A program made the translations under genes and the position numbers. The notes beneath the pieces were generated by a model. It searched no databases. It was not told where the DNA came from and was given only the letters and a program-made list of their open reading frames with translations. A stretch of 57,065 nucleotides of DNA from JALYUA01 sp038239305 (lineage in GTDB: Bacteria > Acidobacteriota > Thermoanaerobaculia > UBA5066 > Gp7-AA6): NCBI GenBank assembly GCA_038239305.1, contig JBBSEW010000020.1, positions 1 through 57,065 on the forward strand. The letters are read 5' to 3'. This document shows, one piece after another, positions 1 to 7,018 of this stretch. Position 1 is the stretch's first letter. Every line of letters begins with the position of its first letter.

Positions 1-749
1 CCCTTCATGAAGGAGAGCGGGCCGGACGCCGTGCCGCCCGCGGAAAGCCCTTCGCGCGATCCCCGGATGGACGAAAGGTTCGAGCCCGTGCCCGAGCCGT
101 ACTTGAACAGCATGCCTTCGGTCTTGGCGAGAGACAGGATCGAGTCCATCGAATCGCCGCAGCTGTTGATGAAGCAGGCCGAGCCCTGGGGCTTCGGCTC
201 GATCCCGACGTTGAACCACACCGGCGAGTTGAACGACGCGACCTGGTTGACGAGGATCGCACTCAGCTCGTCGTTGAACGCGTCGCGGTCCGCGGATGTC
301 TTGAAGTAGCCGCCCTTTTCGCCGTATCCCGTGATCGTGTTCGCGACGCGGCCGATGAGCTGGCGCACGGAGGTTTCCCGCTCGGGGCCGGACGCGCGCC
401 CGTGGAAGTATTTCTGGACCACGATGTTCGTCGCGGTCTGGGACCAGGACTTCGGGACCTCGACGTTTTTCTGCTCGAAGATCGTCTCGCCCTTCTCACT
501 CGTGATCGCGGCCGTGCGGAGCTCCCACTCGATGGCGTCAAAGGGGGACACGGTGGCGTCGGAATAGCGCCTCCGGATGGTCAGTCCGCGGAGTCCCTTG
601 CCGGGTCTCGGTCCGGACTCCTGGCTCGGCGGGGCCTTCGCAACGGCCGAGGCCGCCTGCTCTGCCTGATTTGCCTGATTTGCCGTACCGGGAGCCTTTT
701 GCGCGTCTTGAGCCGCGGCCGTCCGGGTCTGTTTCTCCGTGGCACTCAT
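1..749 (-). CDS. nrdJ: Vitamin B12-dependent (class II) ribonucleotide reductase, N-terminal part
   Basis: Reduces ribonucleotides to deoxyribonucleotides with adenosylcobalamin, in the cytoplasm. Only the first 249 codons lie in the window; the reading frame stays open to base 1, so the rest of the gene is outside. An Ala/Gln-rich N-terminal tail (about 50 residues) precedes a conserved block whose motifs fit NrdJ: FNSPVWFNVG, SACFINSCGDSMDSIL, TEGMLFKYGSGTGSNLS and GGTASGPLSFMK. The start is the ATG at 749; an ATG just upstream runs at once into a stop. The Shine-Dalgarno is weak. The NrdR-like box and promoter upstream suggest repression by NrdR. The family assignment is strong; the length of the whole protein cannot be seen. 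Confidence 0.95.
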   Translation of the reverse strand, partial: MSATEKQTRTAAAQDAQKAPGTANQANQAEQAASAVAKAPPSQESGPRPGKGLRGLTIRRRYSDATVSPFDAIEWELRTAAITSEKGETIFEQKNVEVPKSWSQTATNIVVQKYFHGRASGPERETSVRQLIGRVANTITGYGEKGGYFKTSADRDAFNDELSAILVNQVASFNSPVWFNVGIEPKPQGSACFINSCGDSMDSILSLAKTEGMLFKYGSGTGSNLSSIRGSREGLSAGGTASGPLSFMK

Positions 750-892
750 TCCATCGTCCCCCTTTTCACCCGTTTTACGCGGCCTTCACTCGAAAGAAAG
801 GCTCCCGCGAAAAGAATCGCTTTGTCGATGAACCGTGGCTCCGGTTGCGGCTGTTTTCGGTTGTTTCCCGGACAGTTGAATCGGTTGAAAGC

Positions 893-921
893 AGAGTAGA
901 GCGGGTTTGGGGGTCCGTCAA
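893..921 (-). promoter_or_regulatory. Candidate sigma70-type promoter of nrdJ
   Basis: On the minus strand TTGACG (921-916) is followed by a 17-base spacer and TACTCT (898-893). The -35 matches 5 of 6 consensus bases, the -10 only 3 of 6. It sits seven bases downstream of the NrdR-like box, which makes the pairing plausible. It would give a 5' leader of about 140 bases. Confidence 0.5.
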
Positions 922-927
922 GTAAAA

Positions 928-943
928 ACACTACATGTAGTGG
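928..943 (-). promoter_or_regulatory. NrdR-box-like operator upstream of nrdJ
   Basis: The sequence ACACTACATGTAGTGG contains a perfect 14-base palindrome (929-942). It agrees at 13 of 16 positions with the NrdR box consensus acaCwAtATaTwGtgt as I recall it. It lies directly upstream of the candidate nrdJ promoter. NrdR boxes usually occur in pairs about three helical turns apart; I do not see a convincing second box. Confidence 0.7.
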
Positions 944-1020
944 TTTGCCCCGGAAAAGGTGCTTGGAATGGTGGCACGACGATTGCTGTTTGTACGCTTG
1001 GAAACAGAAGGAGCTCCCCT

Positions 1021-1314
1021 TTGAGCAAGAGAATGACGGCCGGAATGCCCGCGAAGATTCGCGAGAAATCGGTCTTTGAAGTGGACGACTCGCGCCTGGC
1101 GATCGGGGTCTTCACGCGGCCTTTGCTCGACGCCGAAGCCCGGAACTTCCGCAGTGCGTGGGAGTCGGATCCAATGCCGGGCTTCGAGGAGTACGAGCTC
1201 GATCGCGAGCGCATCTCCTTCGTCGCGCCGCCCGAAAACGTGATGATCGCGTGGAAGTCCATCGACCGGCTCCTCGCTTCCGCGACGACAGAAAAGGTCA
1301 AGAAAGCGTGCTAG
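1021..1314 (+). CDS. Small conserved-looking hypothetical protein
   Basis: A 97-residue protein of unknown function. I choose the TTG at 1021 because a clear Shine-Dalgarno (AGAAGGAG) lies about eight bases upstream; an in-frame ATG at 1033 is the alternative. There is no signal peptide or membrane segment. The sequence is mixed-charge and soluble-looking, with a single C-terminal cysteine. It is divergent from nrdJ, and the NrdR-like box lies between the two genes, so shared control is possible. I do not recognise the family. Confidence 0.6.
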   Translation: MSKRMTAGMPAKIREKSVFEVDDSRLAIGVFTRPLLDAEARNFRSAWESDPMPGFEEYELDRERISFVAPPENVMIAWKSIDRLLASATTEKVKKAC

Positions 1315-1418
1315 CTCTGACAGAGCGTGTCGGGTTCGACAGCGGATCTCGGGATTTCTCATGATCCGGCGACCCGTCGAATTGCGAGGTCTCGGTAATC
1401 GCTGAAAAAGCGGGCTGA

Positions 1419-1448
1419 TTGACGCGCCGGCTGCCTTAAACCCATAAT
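1419..1448 (+). promoter_or_regulatory. Candidate sigma70-type promoter of erpA
   Basis: TTGACG (1419-1424) and CATAAT (1443-1448) are separated by 18 bases; each hexamer matches consensus at 5 of 6 positions. Transcription would start near 1455, leaving a leader of about 50 bases before the erpA start. Confidence 0.6.
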
Positions 1449-1503
1449 CACGGAAGAAATGGACGCCGGGTGGCGTTGGTTTTCGTTCAAGCAAGGAGAA
1501 CTC

Positions 1504-1887
1504 ATGTCCACGACGATCGATACACCTCTCACTCCCATGACCATGCCGGGTGAGACGAAGCCCCTTCTGACCCTCACCGATTCGGCGGTCGCGAAGGTCA
1601 AGTTCTTCGCCGAGTCCATGCCGGATTCGCAGAACAAACCGCTGCGAGTGTTCGTGCAGGGCGGCGGATGCTCGGGCTTCCAGTACGGCTTCACTTTCGA
1701 CGAGAAGAAAGACGGCGATAGCGCCTGGGATCAGAACGGCGTCCAGGTCGTCGTCGACCCGCAGAGCGCGATCTATCTCAAGGACGCGGTCGTCAACTAC
1801 GTGGAAGATTTTCGCGGGGCCGGATTCGCGGTCGAGAACCCGAACGCATCCGGCGGCTGCGGATGCGGAAAGTCGTTCAACGCCTGA
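1504..1887 (+). CDS. erpA: Iron-sulfur cluster insertion protein ErpA (A-type carrier)
   Basis: A 127-residue A-type Fe-S carrier that accepts a cluster from the scaffold and delivers it to apo-enzymes in the cytoplasm. The three ligand cysteines are present: C56 in GGGCSGFQYGF and C119/C121 in GGCGCGKSF. The N-terminal 20 residues are a non-conserved extension. The start at 1504 follows CAAGGAG at good spacing. The gene is monocistronic: it has its own promoter at 1419-1448 and a strong terminator at 1914. Fe-S clients encoded nearby include ActB and the FAD/Fe-S dehydrogenase, though adjacency to them is not close. IscA or SufA are alternative names; the sequence alone separates these poorly. 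Confidence 0.9.
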   Translation: MSTTIDTPLTPMTMPGETKPLLTLTDSAVAKVKFFAESMPDSQNKPLRVFVQGGGCSGFQYGFTFDEKKDGDSAWDQNGVQVVVDPQSAIYLKDAVVNYVEDFRGAGFAVENPNASGGCGCGKSFNA

Positions 1888-1913
1888 GTCGCGCCCTTCC
1901 CCGAATCGATCCC

Positions 1914-1940
1914 AGAGCCCCGCGACGCGGGGCTCTTTTC
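1914..1940 (+). terminator. Rho-independent terminator after erpA
   Basis: A perfect 10-bp GC-rich stem (AGAGCCCCGC / GCGGGGCTCT) with a three-base loop is followed by TTTT, 26 bases after the erpA stop codon. Confidence 0.9.
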
Positions 1941-1965
1941 ATTTCAGAGCGTCCGTCTCGGCCGG

Positions 1966-2275
1966 CTTCCCCGTCTCCCGACGGGAGAGGGTTGGGGTGA
2001 GGGGCACGCATCGGATGGGGAAGACGGGAGAGACGGGAAACGGGAAACGGGCCAGAGCGATCCCCCTCACCCTGCCCTCTCCCCCGCGACCGGTGGAGAG
2101 GGGAGTGCGTCCGGGACGTCGCGCACCTGGATGCGGCGGCATTCCCTCTCTTCCGCCGGGAGAGGGTCGGCGTGAGGGGCGCGCTCATCCCCCTTCCCCA
2201 GAGGCGGGAGGCGGAAGACGACCGAGAGCGACCCCCTTACTCCGCCCCCCCGCGCCCGGGGGAGAGCAGCGAGAC
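1966..2275. repeat. Cluster of REP-like palindromic repeats
   Basis: No gene is supported between 1888 and 2381. The stretch carries several imperfect copies of an element built as CCCTCACCC ... CCCTCTCCC (n) GGGAGAGGG ... GGGTGAGGG, at about 1975-2004, 2062-2106, 2144-2178 and 2232-2270, in mixed orientation. Related copies occur at 30419-30457 and 43423-43476. A short run of GGGAAAC heptamers lies at 2036-2052. The layout resembles REP/BIME elements of GC-rich bacteria. Confidence 0.7.
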
Positions 2276-2381
2276 TCTCCGCGCCGCGCCCCGATCCGCC
2301 GATGATTCGATAGTTCGATTGATCGCGAGATCATGAGATCGCGAGATCGCGAGATCCGTCCCGGAAGCGAAGCGTTTGCTG

Positions 2382-2888
2382 CTACCTCTTCCTCTTCCAC
2401 GTCCACTCCTTCGACTTCGGCTTGCCTCCTGGCGAGCCCTCGATGCGGGCGTCGAGCGTCCCGTCTCTCGCAATCCAGTAAAGGATGCGCGACGGGAACT
2501 CGAGCGTCTTGTTCTCGAACACGATGCTGCGGTCGCCCGTCTCGACCATGGTGAAGGGCGTGGCCGGGCTTCCGCCCGGGCTCGCGAAATAAACGATCCC
2601 GTCCGGAGTCGCCTGGATCCGGAGGAACTCGAACGCCGTCGCCCTCCCGCCCGCGAGGTCCCGGTGGACGGCGAGCATCATCCCGCCGGCAGGCTCCGTC
2701 CAGCGCTCCTCGTTCCACACGCCGCCGTCGTCGCCGGACCAGTCTCCGGCGAGCCACGCGAGTTGCGAAAGCGGATCCTTCTCCGGAAAGGCGGCGGACG
2801 GGCGGACGGAGACGATGAGCAAAGCGAGCACCAGGATCGCGAGCGGCATGAGCATCGGGCGGCGTGAAGAGCGAATCGGCTTTCCCAT
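2382..2888 (-). CDS. Secreted DUF6265-family protein
   Basis: A 168-residue exported protein. The start at 2888 follows GGAGG with eight bases of spacing and gives a classical signal peptide (RRPMLMPLAILVLALLIV, cleavage after about residue 30). The mature part begins LSQLAWLAGDWSG and continues with EERWTEPAGGMM and FEFLRI, the pattern of the DUF6265 family, a lipocalin-like small beta fold of unknown function. It lies 26 bases downstream of the AraC-type regulator on the same strand and is probably co-transcribed with it. No catalytic role can be assigned. Confidence 0.8.
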   Translation of the reverse strand: MGKPIRSSRRPMLMPLAILVLALLIVSVRPSAAFPEKDPLSQLAWLAGDWSGDDGGVWNEERWTEPAGGMMLAVHRDLAGGRATAFEFLRIQATPDGIVYFASPGGSPATPFTMVETGDRSIVFENKTLEFPSRILYWIARDGTLDARIEGSPGGKPKSKEWTWKRKR

Positions 2889-2914
2889 GCGAACGTCCTC
2901 CATTTCCGGGGAGC

Positions 2915-3841
2915 CTAGCCGCGTTCGGCGGCGGATGTCTTGAACGAACGCGACATCGAGAAACGGCCGGAGGCGCCGGCAAAGAATCGTTCGAGGCGCC
3001 GCGAAGACACGAACACCTCCCCGAGACCCCGTTCCGTCCGCAGGAATCGCGCGGGTGCGCTCCCGGTGAACTCGCGGAAATCCCGCGTCACGTGAGGCTG
3101 GTCGGCGTAGCCGCACTCGAGCGCCACCGAAACCCAGTCCGCGCCGTCGTCCGCGATACGGCGCAGAACCCGCTGAAAGCGGATGATCCGGCCGAGCAGG
3201 CGCGGCGGAAGCCCGGTCTCCGCGCGAAACCGCCGCTCCAGCTGGCGCACGCTCCAGCCCGCCTCGCGGGCGAGGGCTGATACGGAAAACCGGTCGGCGA
3301 GCAGCCGGCGCACGGCCTCGGCCACCGCACGGGAACCGGCCGGTCCGGACGGTGAGCCTTTGCGCCTTCCCCTCTCTCTTTCCACGAGTTGTCCGCGGAG
3401 GAACTCAACGACCAGCGCCACGCGGCCGGCGTCGGATGGCGCTCCGGCCATCCTCTCGGGCAGCTCCGCGCCCGCGCGCCCGAACACGAGATCGAGCGGA
3501 GCTTCGCCATCCAGCCGGTCGACGGGAAACGGCAGAAACGCCGCCGCTCCGCCCGGGCGAAATCGGATTCCGACGGTGTCCATCGGACCGAGCGGATCGA
3601 GGAGAAGGGGCCCGCGGGAAGCCGCCAGGACAAACGCCTCGGGCTGCCCGTGGAAATTCTCGCCGCCGCCGGCCGCGCGGGTCCGCTCCCCGAGCTGCAC
3701 GATCACCTCGACGCATCCGTCCGGCGTGATCGTCTCGGGCGGGGCGCCCGCCGGTCGGCGCTCCGTGCGAAGCATCCACACGCATTCGACGAACGCCTCG
3801 AGCGGTAGCGGGAGTCCGTGCTCCCGATAGAGGGGAGCCAT
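2915..3841 (-). CDS. AraC-family transcriptional regulator
   Basis: A 308-residue regulator. The N-terminal half resembles the DUF6597 sensor domain (FVECVWMLR, ITPDGCVEVIVQLG, VGIRFRPGGAAAFL). The C-terminal half (about 165-280) has the two helix-turn-helix motifs of AraC proteins: FSVSALAREAGWSVRQLERR and a second ending CGYADQPHVTRDFREFTG. The last 30 residues are basic and Ser-rich, longer than usual. It precedes the DUF6265 gene by 26 bases in the same direction, so that gene is the likeliest target or partner. The effector is unknown. Confidence 0.9.
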   Translation of the reverse strand: MAPLYREHGLPLPLEAFVECVWMLRTERRPAGAPPETITPDGCVEVIVQLGERTRAAGGGENFHGQPEAFVLAASRGPLLLDPLGPMDTVGIRFRPGGAAAFLPFPVDRLDGEAPLDLVFGRAGAELPERMAGAPSDAGRVALVVEFLRGQLVERERGRRKGSPSGPAGSRAVAEAVRRLLADRFSVSALAREAGWSVRQLERRFRAETGLPPRLLGRIIRFQRVLRRIADDGADWVSVALECGYADQPHVTRDFREFTGSAPARFLRTERGLGEVFVSSRRLERFFAGASGRFSMSRSFKTSAAERG

Positions 3842-3898
3842 GCCAAGAGGATTATCGCGCCGCCGGACCGGAACGGGGCTTCTTGCGCGGCTCGCGCC

Positions 3899-4444
3899 TC
3901 ACTCTTCGAGGCGGAGGTCGAACCGCATTTCCGGCTCGGGCGCTTCCGCGGCCTCGGGCTCGTCAGCGATCAGCGTGAGCTGCGCCAGATGATTGCGGTC
4001 GTGGCCCGCCTGCATGCGGATGATCGTCTCGACGCTCTCGTCGCCGCGCTCGGAATGGTGACCGGTCTTCGCGCGATCCTCCGCGGAGAGCGTGCGGTAG
4101 TAGAAAAGATTCCACGCGCGCATCGACACGAAAGCGCGAACGGCGGCGCGGGCGGGAAGAGAGTGGTACGGCCGCGCCCAGAGATCCTGATCGAAGGGCT
4201 GGATGACGTGACCGGGCGGAGAGGAGACGATCTGCCGGATGCGAAACCCGGTCCCCTGCTCGACGTCCGTCAGGTGGGCGAAAATCTCACGCGCGGTCCA
4301 CTTCCCCGGCGCGAACTGCCGGGAGAGGCCTTCTTCACCGATCCTTCCCATCAGGTCTACGATTTGACGGGCCGTGTCGGAGAGGACGACGAAAGGATCG
4401 TCTTTGCCGAGAAGCCCGATCAGGCGATCGCGATATTCGTTCAT
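3899..4444 (-). CDS. DinB-superfamily protein
   Basis: A 181-residue four-helix-bundle protein of the DinB/YfiT type, a fold often found in metal-dependent thiol transferases and damage-induced proteins. The metal-ligand histidines are in place: one in IFAHLTDVEQG (helix 2) and two in HDRNHLAQLTLI (helix 4). The start at 4444 (MNEYRDRL) matches the usual N-terminus, though its Shine-Dalgarno is poor. The last 20 residues are acidic. It stands alone between the AraC operon and the GWxTD gene. The substrate is unknown. Confidence 0.85.
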   Translation of the reverse strand: MNEYRDRLIGLLGKDDPFVVLSDTARQIVDLMGRIGEEGLSRQFAPGKWTAREIFAHLTDVEQGTGFRIRQIVSSPPGHVIQPFDQDLWARPYHSLPARAAVRAFVSMRAWNLFYYRTLSAEDRAKTGHHSERGDESVETIIRMQAGHDRNHLAQLTLIADEPEAAEAPEPEMRFDLRLEE

Positions 4445-4663
4445 CGCGCACCAGAGTAGCAGGAGAGCGGCGCGCTCCCCTCCAACGGGAATCCGGCGTG
4501 GGCCGGCCAGCCGGATTCTCGCCTTTGATAGGGCGCGGTTTTCCTGCTCCGATTCATTCTCTCGCCCGGCTTCTCGCGCGGGGGCGACCACACGATGGCG
4601 TTTTCTTCCTGCGCCGCACGAAGACAGATTCTTCGCCGTGCTCAGGAGAGCAGCGGAAGGCGA

Positions 4664-5767
4664 CTACCCCTTTGCCCCGGTGACCTTCGGCTTCCTCGCC
4701 GCGTCCATCGTGTTCAGCGCCGGCGCGTCGCGTTGGAGAACGTTCTTGCCGTAACCCTTCCGGGTGACGAAGTCGAAGTCGACTTGCTGATAGGGAACGC
4801 CCGGAGGAAGGAGCTCGCGACGGAAATGCCACACCTCCCGCCAGCTCTGAGAGCTGTCGGCGGCGGAGGATCCCGGGCCGTAGGTGCGATCTACGGTAGC
4901 GTTCTGACTGCCCGACATCGTTTTGCCGGACGGGCTGGAGGCGGCCGCGGCCGCGATCGCGATCTGGGCGTCATGGCGCCCCGAGGTGAAGCTCCCGGAC
5001 GCCTCCGCCGTGTCTTCTCCGACCCCGATGGGCCGCCGCCCCGCGAACGTCGGCGGACCCAGGAGGACAAAGACGATTCCGCGATCGGTCAAGCTTCCGC
5101 GGCCCTCGTCCTGCGCGAAGTTCGCGTCGGCGTAGGCCACGCGGCGCTCGAACTCCTCGCGGAATTCGTTTTCCGGCGTCTCCGGTTTCGGATCTCGAGC
5201 GGCCCAGAACTTCGTGACGAACTCCGACCGCGAGAGAGGATCCGTCAGGCGCGCGTACTCGCGACGCTCGGACTCGGAAAGAAGAGCCCTGACCGGCCCG
5301 ACGGCCCAATCCTCGCCCGGGGTTTCGGGAGCCATGATGCCCGGGCGCTTGTATGCCGCGTAGGATGCGGCGATCGAGGGTCCGGACGAAGCGCCCGCGC
5401 CGACCTCTTTGCGCGCTTCCTCGAACGCCGCGACGGCCTTCTTCGGATATGCCGCGCTGTCGATCGACGCGCTCGGCACGAGTCCGAGGTAGGTCACGAA
5501 CTGCGCCTTCGCATCGTCCTTCTTGCCGACGGCGGCGCTGCAAACGCCGCGGTAGAACGCGAGGGGCGGCGCGACCTGCGCCCGCTCGGCCTCGTGTCCG
5601 GGCTTTGCCGTCTCCGCGTCGAGTGCGTCGAGCGTTTTCAGCGCATCGTCGCAGGAGCCGAGCTTCACCTGCGTCTTGGCCTTCTGGAACAACTCCATGA
5701 CGGTCTGCGCGGTCATCGCGCCGGCACAGAGAACGCATGCCACCACAAAGATCCCGAGTTTTTTCAT
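4664..5767 (-). CDS. Secreted GWxTD-domain protein
   Basis: A 367-residue protein with a signal peptide (MKKLGIFVVACVLCAGAMTA). Residues about 20-120 look like short helical, TPR-like repeats (FQKAKTQVKLGSCDDALKTL). Residues about 150-250 form the GWxTD domain (YARLTDPLSRSEFVTKFWAA, RVAYADANFAQDEGRGSLTD, GIVFVLLGPP), a domain of unknown function common in Acidobacteriota. A variable region then leads to a conserved tail, WHFRRELLPPGVPYQQVDFD. The start at 5767 follows CCGGAGGA with about six bases of spacing. A decayed paralogue lies immediately upstream on the same strand. Confidence 0.85.
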   Translation of the reverse strand: MKKLGIFVVACVLCAGAMTAQTVMELFQKAKTQVKLGSCDDALKTLDALDAETAKPGHEAERAQVAPPLAFYRGVCSAAVGKKDDAKAQFVTYLGLVPSASIDSAAYPKKAVAAFEEARKEVGAGASSGPSIAASYAAYKRPGIMAPETPGEDWAVGPVRALLSESERREYARLTDPLSRSEFVTKFWAARDPKPETPENEFREEFERRVAYADANFAQDEGRGSLTDRGIVFVLLGPPTFAGRRPIGVGEDTAEASGSFTSGRHDAQIAIAAAAASSPSGKTMSGSQNATVDRTYGPGSSAADSSQSWREVWHFRRELLPPGVPYQQVDFDFVTRKGYGKNVLQRDAPALNTMDAARKPKVTGAKG

Positions 5768-5831
5768 GTCAGTCCTCCGGAAGAGAATGCGAATCGGAAA
5801 CACATTCTAAAGCGCGAACACCGTGATAGCG

Positions 5832-6800
5832 CTATCGAGAGTGCATCGGCGCTATCGCCGCGTCGAGCGTCTTGAGAGCGTCGGATTCCCGCTGGAGGAC
5901 GTTCGAGCCGTCGCCGATGCGAGTCAAAAAAATGAAGTCCACCTGAGGATGAGGAACGCCCGCAGGGACGCGGTCGCCCCCGCAGTGCTACGTCTCGCGG
6001 AGGTTCGGCGGGGTATCCAAAAGTTTGGAGGGCGAGTTGAATCGGACGTCCGACCCGTCATCGCCAGGCGCCATTCCCGTTCGCCCGACCGATGTCGGCG
6101 GGCCGAGAACGACGAAGACGTAGTCGAGGTCGGTGATGCTGCCCCGCGTCTCGCCCCGGGCAAGAGACGCTTCCGCAAACGCGACTCGCCTCTCGAACTC
6201 CATCCGGAACTCGTTCTCGGCGGTGTCAGGCGTCGAATCGCGCGCGGCCCGGAAGCGGGTGATGAGCTCGGAGCGCGAGGGCGCGTCCCCGGTGCGCGAC
6301 CACTCGCGGCGCTCGTTGGCCGTGAGGAGGTATCGCACGGGACCCTCGGCCGAGGCCTCGGAGCTTCCGGATGCCGAACCGGGCTCGGGACAGAAACGCG
6401 GGTAGGCTTCGGGGAGCGCGTTCCGCGGGCCGCGGGAACCCCGCCCAATTTTTTCCTCTCCGTGAACGCCGCGACGACCTTCTTCGAGTACGCGGCCGGA
6501 TCGATCGAAGCACGCGGAGAGATATCCAGCAGCTTCCGGAAATCGGCGCGCGCCTCGGCATCGCGTTCGAGCGAGGTCTCGCATACGCCGCGGAGGAGTA
6601 AGAGCGACGGCTCGAGCCTCCAGCGCCCTGTCTCCATTCCGGGTTTCGCACTCTCCGCATCGAGGTTCGCGAGGGTCGAGAGCGCTGCCTCGAACTGACC
6701 GGACTGGATCTGCGCCTTCGCGCGCGGGAAGAGCTCCGGCGGGGTCTCGGCGAGAGAGGAGTGGCGCGAAGACACAGGAGAAGGAGGAGAACGCGCACCG
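5832..6800 (-). pseudogene. Decayed GWxTD-domain paralogue
   Basis: This is collinear with the intact GWxTD gene downstream but broken. A hydrophobic N-terminus (VRVLLLLLCLRATPLS) is in one frame. The TPR-like part (FPRAKAQIQSGQFEAALSTL to KKVVAAFTERKK) is in a second. The GWxTD domain (ERREWSRTGDAPSRSELITR, FERRVAFAEASLARGETRGS, VFVVLGPPTSVG) is in a third. That domain stops at an in-frame TAG (5990-5988) exactly where the intact copy has the Trp of REVWHF. The same frame continues beyond it (PAGVPHPQVDFIFLTR, SNVLQRESDALKTLDA) to a TAG at 5834-5832. So there are about two frameshifts (near 6440 and 6750) and one amber codon. Confidence 0.8.
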
Positions 6801-6921
6801 CGAGTGCGACGATTCGTCGCTCTAGAATCTCGCTGAAGACAGGGAGAACTGTCGCGGCGGCAACTCTCTTCCCTCCAGGCTCTCAGCTGTCTGCCCTAAG
6901 CCATAGCCTCATCTCTCAGCA

Positions 6922-6950
6922 TTCGGCTTTCGGCTTTCGGCTTTCGGCTG
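6922..6950. repeat. Heptamer tandem repeat (TTTCGGC)
   Basis: About four head-to-tail copies of a 7-base unit, TTTCGGC, lie between the pseudogene start and the TonB-receptor terminator. It is one of many 7-9-base repeat families in the intergenic regions of this window. Confidence 0.8.
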
Positions 6951-6968
6951 TCAGGCTTTCCCTGAACC

Positions 6969-6998
6969 AAAAAAAAGGGGCGGCCTCGGCCGCCCCTC
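6969..6998 (-). terminator. Rho-independent terminator of the TonB-dependent receptor gene
   Basis: On the minus strand GGGGCGGC and GCCGCCCC pair around a CGAG loop and are followed by eight T residues, about 20 bases past the receptor stop codon. It is one of the strongest terminators in the window. Confidence 0.92.
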
Positions 6999-7018
6999 AA
7001 ACTACCGAATCCGTTGTC

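Noticed and set aside
1966..2275. CCCTCTCC palindromes as transcription terminators
   Set aside because: The stems are GC-rich but lack T tracts and occur in clusters of both orientations, which fits REP-like repeats better.
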